A DNA stretch of 64,000 bases, taken from BOG-938 sp035524315. Its GTDB lineage: Bacteria > Pseudomonadota > Alphaproteobacteria > Caulobacterales > Caulobacteraceae. Under the pieces are notes generated by a model. It saw only the letters and a list, made by a program, of their open reading frames with translations. It had not been told where the DNA came from and did not search any database. The DNA lies in the NCBI GenBank assembly GCA_035524315.1, contig DATKPD010000028.1, forward strand, positions 1 to 64,000, given 5' to 3'. Of this stretch, positions 8,714 to 18,611 are shown piece after piece (position 1 is the first letter of the stretch; each line of letters starts with the position of its first letter). The translations under genes were made by a program, and so were the position numbers.

Positions 8714-10540
8714 ATGCCTGAACCGTCTTACTCGCCCTCTTCGAGCCGTCCCCGCAAGAAGAAGACCGGCCGCTTCTCGACCGTCATTGGCGTCGTCGTG
8801 GTGGTTGTGGCGGCCCTGCTGATCGGCGCCGGCCTGACCTGGCTCAACAAAAGCCAGAGCGCGGGCGGCGCGCCGGGCGGCCCTGGCGGCCCTCCGGGCG
8901 GAGGCCCTCCCGGCGGCGGCGGCTTCGGCGGCGGCCGGCGCACGCCGATCACGGTCGGGGTGGCGAAGGCGACGGTCGGCTCGATCCCGATCACGCTTGA
9001 CGCCCTGGGCACGGTGACCCCGCCGGTCACGGCCACCATCACGCCGCGCATCGCCGGCCAGTTGATGGCGGTGAACTTCAAGGAAGGCCAGATGGTCAAG
9101 AAGGGTCAGGTCCTGGCCCAGATCGACCCGCGCCCCTATCGCGTGGCGCTCGAGCAGGCGCAGGCTGTGCAGGCGCACGACCAGGCCCTGCTGGCCAACG
9201 CCCAGATCGACCTGAAGCGCTATCAGACCCTGCTGTCGCAGAACTCCATCGCCAGCCAGACCGTCGACACCCAGGCCGCGCTGGTCAAGCAGGACCAGGC
9301 GCAGGTGGATTCCGACAAGGCCTCGGTCGACAACGCCAAGCTCAATCTGTCCTACACCACCATAACCGCGCCGGTGAACGGCCGCGTGGGCCTGCGCCTT
9401 GTCGATGTGGGCAACTATGTGCAGGCCGGCAGTTCGACCGGGCTGGTGGTGCTGACTGTGGTCGATCCGATGGACGTCGAGTTCGCCATCCCCGAGGACA
9501 ACATCCCTGCCATCACGCGCCGCCAGCAGGCTGGCGCCAGCCTGATAGCCGAAGCCCTCAGCCGCGACGGCGCCACGGTTCTGGCCGACGGGTCCCTGTC
9601 GACCCTCGACACCCAGATCGATCCCACAACCGGCACGGTCAAGGCCAAGGCGCGCTTCGCCAACCCCGGCATGGCGCTCTATCCGCAGCAGTTCGTTAAT
9701 GTGCACCTGCTGGTGGACACCCTCTGCAACCAGATCGTGGTGCCGACCACCGCGGTGCGCCACGGCTCGCAGGGCGACTATGTGTTCACGGTCCAGCCCG
9801 ACAAGACGGCCAAGGTGCAGTACGTCAAGACCGGCTCGGGCACGGCCGAAACCGTGGCGATCGTGTCGGGAGTAAATCCCGGCGACGAGGTGATCACCGA
9901 CGGCGGCGACCGCCTGCGCGACGGCTCGCCCGTGGTGCTGCCGACCGATAAGCCGCAGACCTTCCAGGGCCAGCCTGGGGCGCGCAAGCGGCCCGCCGGC
10001 GTCGGCGGTGGTCAAAGCGGCCAGCGTCGCTTCGGCGGTCGTGGCGGTGGGCGCGGGGGCTTTGGCGCCCCAGGCGCGGCGCCGCAGGGTACGGCCCAGC
10101 CTGACGCCGCGGCCCAGCAACAGGCGCGCGACCTGGCCGCCGGCAGCTGCAGCGGTCCTGGCGGCAAGGGCCGGGGCATGGGCGGCCGGGGTCAAGGCCA
10201 AGGTCAAGGTCAGTGGCCAGGGAAGGGCCAAGGCCAAGGCCAATGGCCCGGGCAGGGTCAAGGCAACGGACAGGGCCGCGGGCCGCGCCAGGGTCAGGGT
10301 CAGGGCCAAGGCCAAGGTCAGGGCCAAGGTCAGGCCGTCCCCGGACCGGCCGGTGCGCCCCCCGGCGCGCCCGCAGGCGGTTGGCAGGGCCGACGGGGCC
10401 AAGGCGGCCCCAACGCCGCCGACCAAGGCGGCCAGGGACCGGCTGCGGGCCCGAACGGCGCCCGTCAGCGCTGGCGCAACCAGGGCCAAACTCAGGGCCA
10501 GGGCGCCGCGTCGCCCCCCGCCGATGGGTCGGCCGGTTGA
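8714..10540 (+). CDS. RND efflux periplasmic adaptor (MdtA-like) with long Gly/Gln-rich tail
   Basis: 608-aa membrane fusion protein linking the inner-membrane RND pump to the outer-membrane channel. Layout: short cytoplasmic N-terminus, one membrane helix (FSTVIGVVVVVVAALLIGAG), a Gly/Pro linker, then the biotinyl-lipoyl/hairpin/beta-barrel core (ITPRIAGQLMAVNFKEGQMV, then LNLSYTTITAPVNGRVGLR). The core ends near residue 415. The remaining ~190 residues are Gly, Gln, Pro and Arg-rich, with runs of GQ dipeptides, which is unusual for this family. AAGGA lies 6 bases before the ATG. It is first in an operon with two permeases and a NodT-type outer membrane protein, the MdtABC-TolC arrangement; substrates cannot be told from sequence. 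Confidence 0.93.
   Translation: MPEPSYSPSSSRPRKKKTGRFSTVIGVVVVVVAALLIGAGLTWLNKSQSAGGAPGGPGGPPGGGPPGGGGFGGGRRTPITVGVAKATVGSIPITLDALGTVTPPVTATITPRIAGQLMAVNFKEGQMVKKGQVLAQIDPRPYRVALEQAQAVQAHDQALLANAQIDLKRYQTLLSQNSIASQTVDTQAALVKQDQAQVDSDKASVDNAKLNLSYTTITAPVNGRVGLRLVDVGNYVQAGSSTGLVVLTVVDPMDVEFAIPEDNIPAITRRQQAGASLIAEALSRDGATVLADGSLSTLDTQIDPTTGTVKAKARFANPGMALYPQQFVNVHLLVDTLCNQIVVPTTAVRHGSQGDYVFTVQPDKTAKVQYVKTGSGTAETVAIVSGVNPGDEVITDGGDRLRDGSPVVLPTDKPQTFQGQPGARKRPAGVGGGQSGQRRFGGRGGGRGGFGAPGAAPQGTAQPDAAAQQQARDLAAGSCSGPGGKGRGMGGRGQGQGQGQWPGKGQGQGQWPGQGQGNGQGRGPRQGQGQGQGQGQGQGQAVPGPAGAPPGAPAGGWQGRRGQGGPNAADQGGQGPAAGPNGARQRWRNQGQTQGQGAASPPADGSAG
10190..10334 (+). repeat. Degenerate hexanucleotide repeat encoding GQ dipeptides
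   Basis: Tandem copies of variants of ggtcaa / ggccaa / ggtcag encode Gly-Gln runs in the adaptor tail, interrupted by WPG, NGQ and RGP segments. Such in-frame repeats can change copy number by slippage without breaking the reading frame. Confidence 0.85.
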
Positions 10541-10577
10541 ACGCGATAGGCTCGCCCATGGCGCTTGAGGCTAGACC

Positions 10578-13500
10578 ATGAGTCCATCACGCCCGTTCAT
10601 CATGCGGCCGGTGGCCACGTCGCTGTTCATGGCGGCGATTTTCCTGGCCGGCGTCATCGCCTTCCGCATGCTGCCCCTATCGGCGCTGCCCGAGGTCGAT
10701 TATCCGACGATCCAGGTCCAGACCTCCTATCCGGGCGCCAGTCCGGAGGTGATGTCGCAGACCGTGACCGCGCCGCTGGAGCGCCAGTTCGGCCAGATGG
10801 CCGACCTGAACCGCATGTCGTCGATCAGCTCGGCGGGCTTCTCGGTCATCACTCTGCAGTTCAACCTGGACCTCAACCTCGACATCGCCGAGCAGGAGGT
10901 CCAGGCGGCGATCAACGCCTCCAATACCCTGCTGCCGACCGACCTGCCCCAACCGCCGATCTACGCGAAGGTCAACCCCGCCGACGCGCCGATCATGACG
11001 GTGGCGCTGACCTCCGACACCCTGCCGCTGCCGCAACTGGAGAACCTGTCCGAGAACCTGCTGGCGCAGAAGATCTCTCAGGTGAAGGGCGTGGGCCTGG
11101 TCAACATCTCGGGCGGCCAGCGTCCGGCCGTGCGCATTCAGGCCAACAGCGACGCCCTGGCCGCCCTGGGCCTGACGCTGGACGACCTGCGCACCACGCT
11201 CGGCACCGTCAACGTCAACCAGGCCAAGGGGTCGTTCGACGGCCCGACCCGCGCCTACACCATCAACGCCAACGATCAGCTGGCCACGGCGGCCGACTAC
11301 GTCAACCAGGTGATCGCCTACAAGAACGGCGGTCCGATCCGGCTGAAGGACGTCGCCAAGATCGTCGATGGGGCCGAGAACACCCGCCTGGGCGCCTGGA
11401 TCGGCGTGAAGGACGGCAAGGGCGCATTGTCGACCAAGCAGGGGGTGGTGCTGAACATCGAGCGCCAGCCCGGCGCCAACGTCATCCAGACCGTGGACGA
11501 CATCAAGAAGGCGCTGCCAGACCTGGAAGCCAGCCTGCCCGACTCGGTCAAGGTCCAGGTCCTGTCCGACCGCACCACCGGCATTCGCGCGTCGGTGCTG
11601 GACGTCGAGTTCGAGCTCATGCTCGCGGTCGCCCTCGTCGTGCTGGTGATTTTCCTTTTCCTGCGCAGCGTCCAGGCCACCTTTATCGCCAGCGTGGCCG
11701 CGCCCATCTCGCTGGTGGGCACCTTCGCGGTCATGTACCTGCTGGGCTTCAGCCTCAACAACCTTACCCTGATGGCGCTGACCATCTCGACCGGCTTCGT
11801 CGTCGACGACGCCATCGTGATGATCGAGAACATCGCCCGCTACATCGAGGAGGGCGCAAAGCCGATGGACGCGGCGCTCAAGGGCGCGGGCGAGATCGGC
11901 TTCACCATCATCTCGCTGACCGTCTCGCTCATCGCCGTGCTGATCCCCCTGCTGTTCATGGGCGATGTGGTCGGGCGGCTGTTCCGCGAGTTCGCCGTCA
12001 CCCTGGCGGTGACTATCGTCATCTCGGCCGTGGTGTCCCTGACCCTGGTGCCGACCCTGTCGGCGCGCTGGCTCAAGCCGCACCGACCGCACGGCGAGGG
12101 CGCGTCCAACGCCCCTAAGCCTGAGGGCCGCCTGGCCGCCTGGGGCCGCAAGATCACCGCCCTGTTCGACAAGGTGATGGCGCGCTACGACCGTGGCCTG
12201 GAGTGGGTGCTGGACCACCAGAAGATCACCCTGATGGTGGCCGTGGCCACCTTCGTGCTCACCGCCCTGCTCTACATTCTCATCCCCAAGGGCCTGTTTC
12301 CGACCCAGGACACCGGCATCCTGCAGGGCTACACCGAGGCTGGGCAGTCGGTGTCGTTCGCCGCCATGTCCGACCGGCAGCAGGCCATGGCCAAGGCCCT
12401 GCTGGCTGACCCCGACGTGGAAAGCCTGACCTCGTTCATCGGCGTGGACGGCTCCAACACCACGCTGAACGTCGGCCGGCTGCTGATCAACCTCAAGGAT
12501 CGCGGGCAGCGCACCGGTTCGCTGACCGCGGTGATGGACCACCTGCGCGCGCGGGCCGACAAGGTGTCGGGCATGAGCCTGTACCTGCAGCCTGTGCAGG
12601 ACCTGACCATAGACGCCAACGTCAGCCGCACGCAGTACCAGTTCGCGCTGCAAGGCTTCGACCAGACCACGATCAACACCTGGGCCGGCAAGCTGGTCGA
12701 TCGGCTCAATCAGGACAAGAAGCTGCGCAACGTCGGCTCGGACGTGCAGGGCCAGGGCCTATCGACCTACATCGCTATCGACCGAGACACCGCCGCGCGC
12801 CTGGGCGTCGCCGCCTCGACCGTGGACGACGTGCTGTACGACGCCTTCGGGCAGCGGATCGTGTCGACCATCTTCACCCAGTCCAGCGAGTACCGGGTGA
12901 TCCTAGAGGCCGATCCGAGGATGCTGCAGACGCCCGAAGGGCTGAACCACGTGTTCGTGCGCACCACCAGCGGCGGCGCCACCCAGCTGACCGGCTTCTC
13001 CACGCTTAAGCAGCAACTTTCGCCGCTGCAGATCAATCGCGTCAGCCAGTTCCCCGCGGCCAACCTGTCGTTCGACACGGCCCCGGGCGTGTCGCTGGGC
13101 GCCGCCGTGTCCTCGATCCGTCAGGCCGAGAAAGACATCGGGATGCCCGACGCGATCACCACCACCTTCCTCGGCGCCGCCAACGCCTTCCAATCCTCGC
13201 TCGGCAACGAGCTATGGCTGATCCTGGCGGCGATCGTGACGGTCTATATCGTGCTGGGCGTGCTCTATGAGAGCTACATCCACCCGCTGACGATCCTGTC
13301 GACCCTGCCCTCTGCGGGGGTCGGCGCACTACTCGGCCTGATGCTGTTCGGCCAGGACCTGGGCGTGATCGGCATCATCGGCATCATCCTGCTGATCGGC
13401 ATCGTCAAGAAGAACGCGATCATGATGATCGACTTCGCCCTGCACGCCGAGCGCAACGAGGGCATGGACCCGCGCCGGGCGATCCACCAGGCCGCCCTGC

Positions 13501-13787
13501 TACGCTTCCGGCCGATCCTGATGACCACCATGGCGGCCCTGTTCGGCGCCCTGCCGCTGATGTTCGGCTGGGGCGAGGGGTCGGAGCTGCGCCATCCCCT
13601 GGGCATCAGCATCGTCGGCGGCCTGATCCTCAGCCAGCTGCTGACCCTGTTCACCACCCCGGTGATTTACGTGACCTTCGACCGCTGGGCCAATGGCCGC
13701 AAGCGCCGCCCCGAGGCTGACGAGGCGGAGCCCATGCTGCCGCTGCCGACACCCGGCGCGCCGCAGACCGAGGCCGGCGCCCCGTGA
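10578..13787 (+). CDS. RND multidrug efflux permease (MdtB-like)
   Basis: 1069-aa inner-membrane proton-driven drug exporter of the HAE1 family. Seen: the start FIMRPVATSLFMAAIFLAGV, the periplasmic porter motif SYPGASPEVMSQTVTAPLER, the paired acidic residues of helix 4 in TGFVVDDAIVMIENI, and the second half repeat GVLYESYIHPLTILSTLPSA ... GIVKKNAIMMIDFAL. Length is normal. In MdtBC-type pumps two different permeases form a mixed trimer, and a second permease gene follows here with a 4-bp GTGA overlap. It lies 37 bp after the adaptor gene, so operon membership is clear. A periplasmic TonB or other partner is not present. Confidence 0.96.
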   Translation: MSPSRPFIMRPVATSLFMAAIFLAGVIAFRMLPLSALPEVDYPTIQVQTSYPGASPEVMSQTVTAPLERQFGQMADLNRMSSISSAGFSVITLQFNLDLNLDIAEQEVQAAINASNTLLPTDLPQPPIYAKVNPADAPIMTVALTSDTLPLPQLENLSENLLAQKISQVKGVGLVNISGGQRPAVRIQANSDALAALGLTLDDLRTTLGTVNVNQAKGSFDGPTRAYTINANDQLATAADYVNQVIAYKNGGPIRLKDVAKIVDGAENTRLGAWIGVKDGKGALSTKQGVVLNIERQPGANVIQTVDDIKKALPDLEASLPDSVKVQVLSDRTTGIRASVLDVEFELMLAVALVVLVIFLFLRSVQATFIASVAAPISLVGTFAVMYLLGFSLNNLTLMALTISTGFVVDDAIVMIENIARYIEEGAKPMDAALKGAGEIGFTIISLTVSLIAVLIPLLFMGDVVGRLFREFAVTLAVTIVISAVVSLTLVPTLSARWLKPHRPHGEGASNAPKPEGRLAAWGRKITALFDKVMARYDRGLEWVLDHQKITLMVAVATFVLTALLYILIPKGLFPTQDTGILQGYTEAGQSVSFAAMSDRQQAMAKALLADPDVESLTSFIGVDGSNTTLNVGRLLINLKDRGQRTGSLTAVMDHLRARADKVSGMSLYLQPVQDLTIDANVSRTQYQFALQGFDQTTINTWAGKLVDRLNQDKKLRNVGSDVQGQGLSTYIAIDRDTAARLGVAASTVDDVLYDAFGQRIVSTIFTQSSEYRVILEADPRMLQTPEGLNHVFVRTTSGGATQLTGFSTLKQQLSPLQINRVSQFPAANLSFDTAPGVSLGAAVSSIRQAEKDIGMPDAITTTFLGAANAFQSSLGNELWLILAAIVTVYIVLGVLYESYIHPLTILSTLPSAGVGALLGLMLFGQDLGVIGIIGIILLIGIVKKNAIMMIDFALHAERNEGMDPRRAIHQAALLRFRPILMTTMAALFGALPLMFGWGEGSELRHPLGISIVGGLILSQLLTLFTTPVIYVTFDRWANGRKRRPEADEAEPMLPLPTPGAPQTEAGAP

Positions 13788-16700
13788 ACCTGTCCGCCCC
13801 CTTCGTCCGGCGACCGATCGGCACGGTGCTGATGACCATCGGCCTGGCCATGGCCGGGGCCGCGGCCTACTTCCAGCTGCCCGTATCGCCCCTGCCGCAG
13901 GTGGACCTGCCCACAGTCACCGTGCGCGCGACCCTGCCGGGCGGCAGCCCCGAGACCATGGCCACCAGCGTGGCCGGGCCGCTTGAGCGGCATCTGGGCC
14001 GCATCGCCGACGTCAGCGAAATGACCTCGCGCTCGAGCCAGAACAGCGCCCAGATCACCCTGCAGTTCGGCCTTGAACGCGACATCAACGGCGCCGCGCG
14101 CGACGTGATGGCGGCGATCAACGCCGCACGGGTCGACCTGCCGGCCACGCTGCACAGCAACCCTACCTATCAGAAGGTCAATCCGGCCGACGCGCCGATC
14201 GTGATCCTGGCGATGACCTCGCCGACCAAAACGCCCGGCCAGATCTACGACGCCGCCTCCAACATCGTGCAGCAGCAGATGTCGCAGGTGACCGGCGTGG
14301 GCGAGGTCGATATCGGCGGGGCTTCGCTGCCGGCGGTGCGGGCGGACCTCAACCCCACGGCGCTGGCGCACTACGGGGTGAACCTGGAAGACGTGCGCGC
14401 GGCCCTGGCGGCGGCCAACGCCAACCGCCCGAAGGGCGTGGTCGAGAGCGCCGGCCTGCGCTACCAGGTCTACACCAACGACGCCGGCATCGTGGCGGCC
14501 GACTATGCAGGCCTGATCGTCGCCTACCGCAACAACGCGCCGGTGCGCCTGAGCGACGTGGCCCACGTCTACGACGGGGTCGAAGATATCCACAACATGG
14601 GACTCTACAACGGCAAGGACGCCGTGGTGGTGATCGTGACCCGCTCGCCCGGGGCCAACATCATCCAGACCGTGGAGCAGATCAAAAAACGCCTGCCGCT
14701 GCTGAGGGCCGCCTTGCCGGCCGACATCGACGTGAACCTGGCGCTTGACCGCTCGGTGACCATCCGCGCCTCGCTGGCCGATGTGGAGCGCACCCTGGCC
14801 ATTTCCGTCGTGCTGGTGGTGCTGGTGGTCGCCTTCTTCCTGCAGAGCGGCGGGGCCACCCTGATCCCCAGCGTGTGTGTGACCGTCTCGCTTCTGGGCA
14901 CGCTCGGCGTGATGTTCCTGCTCGGTTTCAGCCTCGACAACCTGTCGCTCATGGCCCTGACCGTCGCCACCGGCTTCGTGGTCGATGACGCCATCGTGGT
15001 GGTGGAGAACACCACCCGCCACGTCGAGGCGGGCATGCCGCGCCTGCAGGCCGCGCTCAAGGGCGCCGCGGAGGTCGGGTTCACGGTCCTGTCGATGACT
15101 GCCTCGCTGATCGCCGTGTTCATCCCGATCCTGCTGATGAGCGGCATCGTCGGGCGCCTGTTCCGCGAGTTCGCCATCACCTTATCGGCCGCGGTGATCA
15201 TCTCGCTGGTGCTGTCGCTGACCACCACCCCGATGATGTGCGCCTACCTCATCGGCCGGCCGAAGCCCAAGCATCAGCGGGGCTGGTTTGCGCGCGTCTC
15301 CGACAAGAGCATCGCGTGGATGACGGGCGTCTACGAAAAGAGTCTGTCGTGGGCCCTGGATTCCGGACCGGTGGTTCTGGCGATCATTCTCGCCTCGGTA
15401 GTGATGAATTGGTACGTGTTCACCATCGTGCCCAAAGGCTTCTTCCCCGAGCAGGACACCGGCCAGCTCATGGGGGGCTTGCAGGCCGACCAGAGCGCCT
15501 CCTTCCAGCTCAGCCAGAAGCGCATACGCCAGTTTGTGAACCTGATCGGCGCTGACCCGGCTGTGAACTCGGTGGTGGCCTACGCGGGCGGCCAATCGTC
15601 CGGCGGCTTCCTGCAAGTCCAGCTCAAGCCCAAGACCCAGCGTGTCGGCATCGACGCGGTGGTGGCGCGCCTAAGGCCCAAAATCGCCCGGATCACGGGC
15701 GCGGCCCTGTTCCTCAATCCGGTGCAGGACGTGCGCGCAGGCGGGCGCCAGTCCAACGCCAGCTATCAGTACACGCTGGAGGCCGACGACCTGGCTTCGC
15801 TCAAGACCTGGGCGACCAAGCTGGCGGCGCAGCTCGAGCTCGCGCCCTCGCTGACCGACGTCAACACCGACCAGCAGGACCATGGGCTGCAGAGCTTCGT
15901 GCACATCAACCGCGACACGGCGGCTCAGCTCGGCCTGACCCCGACCGACGTCGACAATACCCTGTACGACGCCTACGGACAGCGTCAGGTCTCGACCATC
16001 TACAAGGACCTGAACCAGTACTATGTGGTGATGCAGCTGGCGCCGCAGTTCTCGCAGGACCCAACGGCCCTGAAGGATCTGTACATTCCCGTGCACGCCA
16101 ACACCCTGCTCGCGGCCAACGGCTCGTCGGGCAGCGGCGCCGGCGCGACCACGGCGAGCACGACCTCGAGCACGAGCGGCGCCTTATCCAGCGCGTTGAC
16201 CGCCACCGCCGGCCTCAGCACGACCTCGACGTCGGCAGGGGGCTCCACCACGTCCGGCGCGCTGGGACCCACCATCGGCGCGCAGTCGGCGGCGGCGACG
16301 TCCAACGCCGGCGCGACGGCCAACGAAGCCACCGCCCCGCCCGGACGCGGCGCATCGACGGGGGCGGCCGTGGCCACGGCCAAGGAAACCGCTGTTCCCC
16401 TCAGCGCCATCGCCACCTGGGCTGACGGCTCGGCGCCCACCACGGTCAATCACCAGGACGGGTCCGCCGCGACCACCATCTCGTTCAACCTGGCCGACGG
16501 GAAATCGCTCAGCGACGCCACCGCCGACATTCGGGCCGCTCAGCGGGCCATCGGCCTGCCGACCACCATCCATGGCAGCTTCCAGGGCACGGCCAAGCTG
16601 TTCCAGGACACCCTGTCCAACGAACTGGTCATGATCCTGTTCGCGATCGTGACGGTCTATATCGTGCTGGGCGTACTCTACGAGAGCTACATCCACCCTC

Positions 16701-17173
16701 TGACGGTCCTGTCGACCCTGCCCTCCGCCGGCGTCGGGGCGGTGCTGGCTCTGATCATCTTCCATGTGGAGTTCAGCATCATCGCCCTGATCGGCATCAT
16801 CCTGCTGATCGGCATCGTGAAGAAGAACGCGATCATGATGATCGACTTCGCGCTCGAGGCCCAGCGATCGGAGGGCATCTGCGCCCGCGACGCCATCTAT
16901 CGCGCCGCCCTGATCCGCTTCCGGCCGATCATGATGACCACCTTCGCCGCCATCCTCGGCGCCATCCCCCTGGCTATCGGCTGGGGCGAGGGCGCGGAAA
17001 TGCGCCGCCCCCTGGGCCTGACCATCATCGGCGGGCTGTTGGTAAGCCAGGTGCTAACCCTTTTGACGACCCCCGTGGTCTATATGTATCTCGACCGTTT
17101 CCGCCGCAGGCGGGCCGACGAGAAAGCCCTCTCCCGTTTCGATGTCCAACCCTCGCCCGCGCCAATCCACTAG
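13784..17173 (+). CDS. RND multidrug efflux permease (MdtC-like) with low-complexity insert
   Basis: 1129-aa second RND permease, start GTG at 13784 overlapping the previous stop by 4 bp. Family motifs match the first permease: FVRRPIGTVLMTIGLAMAG, LPGGSPETMATSVAGPLERH, TGFVVDDAIVVVENT and GIVKKNAIMMIDFALEAQRS. It is about 60 residues longer because residues ~773-866 form a Ser/Thr/Ala/Gly-rich stretch just before VPLSAIATW, that is in the second periplasmic loop near the docking/porter boundary. The insert has no predicted secondary-structure periodicity that I can see and is probably a disordered periplasmic loop. It probably assembles with the MdtB-like partner. Confidence 0.95.
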   Translation: MNLSAPFVRRPIGTVLMTIGLAMAGAAAYFQLPVSPLPQVDLPTVTVRATLPGGSPETMATSVAGPLERHLGRIADVSEMTSRSSQNSAQITLQFGLERDINGAARDVMAAINAARVDLPATLHSNPTYQKVNPADAPIVILAMTSPTKTPGQIYDAASNIVQQQMSQVTGVGEVDIGGASLPAVRADLNPTALAHYGVNLEDVRAALAAANANRPKGVVESAGLRYQVYTNDAGIVAADYAGLIVAYRNNAPVRLSDVAHVYDGVEDIHNMGLYNGKDAVVVIVTRSPGANIIQTVEQIKKRLPLLRAALPADIDVNLALDRSVTIRASLADVERTLAISVVLVVLVVAFFLQSGGATLIPSVCVTVSLLGTLGVMFLLGFSLDNLSLMALTVATGFVVDDAIVVVENTTRHVEAGMPRLQAALKGAAEVGFTVLSMTASLIAVFIPILLMSGIVGRLFREFAITLSAAVIISLVLSLTTTPMMCAYLIGRPKPKHQRGWFARVSDKSIAWMTGVYEKSLSWALDSGPVVLAIILASVVMNWYVFTIVPKGFFPEQDTGQLMGGLQADQSASFQLSQKRIRQFVNLIGADPAVNSVVAYAGGQSSGGFLQVQLKPKTQRVGIDAVVARLRPKIARITGAALFLNPVQDVRAGGRQSNASYQYTLEADDLASLKTWATKLAAQLELAPSLTDVNTDQQDHGLQSFVHINRDTAAQLGLTPTDVDNTLYDAYGQRQVSTIYKDLNQYYVVMQLAPQFSQDPTALKDLYIPVHANTLLAANGSSGSGAGATTASTTSSTSGALSSALTATAGLSTTSTSAGGSTTSGALGPTIGAQSAAATSNAGATANEATAPPGRGASTGAAVATAKETAVPLSAIATWADGSAPTTVNHQDGSAATTISFNLADGKSLSDATADIRAAQRAIGLPTTIHGSFQGTAKLFQDTLSNELVMILFAIVTVYIVLGVLYESYIHPLTVLSTLPSAGVGAVLALIIFHVEFSIIALIGIILLIGIVKKNAIMMIDFALEAQRSEGICARDAIYRAALIRFRPIMMTTFAAILGAIPLAIGWGEGAEMRRPLGLTIIGGLLVSQVLTLLTTPVVYMYLDRFRRRRADEKALSRFDVQPSPAPIH

Positions 17174-17180
17174 GTACGCC

Positions 17181-18611
17181 ATGGTTCTTCGCCGTCTTGC
17201 TCCAGTCTCCGTCCTGTTCGCCGGCCTGAGCCTCAGCGCCTGCGCCATCGGGCCGGACTATCGCCGCCCGCCGGTCGATGTCGGCGCGACGTTCAAGGAG
17301 GCCGACGGCTGGACCCTGGCCGCGCCCTCGGATGCGCTCGACAAGGGCCAGTGGTGGACCGTGTTCAACGACCCGGTGCTCAACGACCTGGAAGCCCAGG
17401 TCGAGGTGTCCAACCAGAATTTGGCCGCCGCAGAAGCCGCCTTCAGCCAGGCCAAGGCCCTGGTCGAGGAAAACCAGGCCAGCTTCTTCCCGCAGGTTTC
17501 CGGGACCGCCGACGCCAGCCGCGCCAAGAGTCGGTCGGTATCGACCGGCGGCCCGAGCGTTAGCCAGGTGTCGAACAATTACAGCCTCGGCGGCTCGGCG
17601 ACGTGGGACATCGACGTGTGGGGCCGCATCCGGCGCGAGGTCGAATCCGCCAGGGACCAGGCCAAGGCCAGCGAGGCCGACATCGCCAACGCCAAGCTCT
17701 CGGCCCAGATCAGCATGGCCAACGACTATCTGGCGCTGCGCGAGCAGGACGAGGCCAAGCGCCTACTAGACCAGTCGATCGCGGGTTACGCCAAGACCCT
17801 GGAGATCACCCGCAACAAGTTCAATGCCGGTGTGGCCGCCCAGAGTGACGTGCTGACCGCCCAGACCACCCTGCAGACCGCCCAGGCCCAGGCGGTCGAC
17901 ATCGTGCGCACGCGCGCCGCCCTGGAGCACGCCATCGCCGTGCTTGAAGGCAAGCCGCCGTCCAAGGTGAGCATCGCGGCCCTGCCGACCTTCAATCTGG
18001 TGGCTCCGCAAGTGCCCGTCGGCGTGCCCTCGACCCTGTTGGAGCGTCGCCCCGACGTGGCCGCCGCCGAACGGGTAATGGCCGCCGCCAACGCCCAGAT
18101 CGGGGTCAACCTGGCCGGGTTCTTCCCCGACCTCAGCCTGAACGGTGCGGATGGCGTCAGCAATTCCGTCCTATCGCGGCTGTTCAACGCCAGCAGCAAC
18201 ACCTGGTCGATCGGCGCTGGCCTGACCCAGACGGTGTTCGACGCCGGCCTGACCCAAGGCAAGGTGCGCGCCGCCAAGGCCGTCTATAACGAGGATGTCG
18301 CCACCTATCGCCAGACGGTGCTGACGGCCCTGCAGCAGGTCGAGGATGCGATCGCCGCCGAGCGCGTGCTGCAGTCTGAGGAGCAGTTGCGTTTGCAGGC
18401 GTCCAAGGAAGCCGACCAGGCCGAACAGATCACCACCAACCAGTACTCGGCGGGCACGATCGACTACACCGCCCTGGTCGTGGCCCAGGCCACCGCGCTT
18501 TCGGCCCGCGAAACCGCGGTGCAGACCACGCTCGCGCGGCTGCAGAACGCCGTCAACCTGATCTCGGCCCTGGGCGGCGGCTGGCAGCCGACCAAGGACA
18601 AGATGGGCTAG
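17181..18611 (+). CDS. NodT-family outer membrane efflux lipoprotein
   Basis: 476-aa outer membrane factor of the TolC/NodT type that gives the RND pump its exit duct. The chosen ATG gives MVLRRLAPVSVLFAGLSLSA followed by the lipobox Cys. An earlier in-frame ATG (17142) lies inside the permease gene and would add 13 residues before the signal peptide. Seen: CAIGPDYRRPPVD typical of NodT proteins, two OEP repeats with FNAGVAAQSDVLTAQTTLQ and YSAGTIDYTALVVAQATAL, and LLERRPDVAAAERVMAAANA. It starts 8 bp after the permease stop, completing the four-gene efflux operon. Its stop overlaps the convergent DUF4337 gene stop by 4 bp (CTAG). Confidence 0.94.
   Translation: MVLRRLAPVSVLFAGLSLSACAIGPDYRRPPVDVGATFKEADGWTLAAPSDALDKGQWWTVFNDPVLNDLEAQVEVSNQNLAAAEAAFSQAKALVEENQASFFPQVSGTADASRAKSRSVSTGGPSVSQVSNNYSLGGSATWDIDVWGRIRREVESARDQAKASEADIANAKLSAQISMANDYLALREQDEAKRLLDQSIAGYAKTLEITRNKFNAGVAAQSDVLTAQTTLQTAQAQAVDIVRTRAALEHAIAVLEGKPPSKVSIAALPTFNLVAPQVPVGVPSTLLERRPDVAAAERVMAAANAQIGVNLAGFFPDLSLNGADGVSNSVLSRLFNASSNTWSIGAGLTQTVFDAGLTQGKVRAAKAVYNEDVATYRQTVLTALQQVEDAIAAERVLQSEEQLRLQASKEADQAEQITTNQYSAGTIDYTALVVAQATALSARETAVQTTLARLQNAVNLISALGGGWQPTKDKMG

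Noticed and set aside
8597..10489. 630-codon antisense open frame across the efflux adaptor
   Set aside because: Low-complexity Ala/Leu/Thr product that mirrors the GQ repeat; no start signal and no domain.
10677..12653. 658-codon antisense open frame across the first RND permease
   Set aside because: Shadow of a strongly conserved gene; composition is Gln/His/Arg/Gly-rich without pattern.
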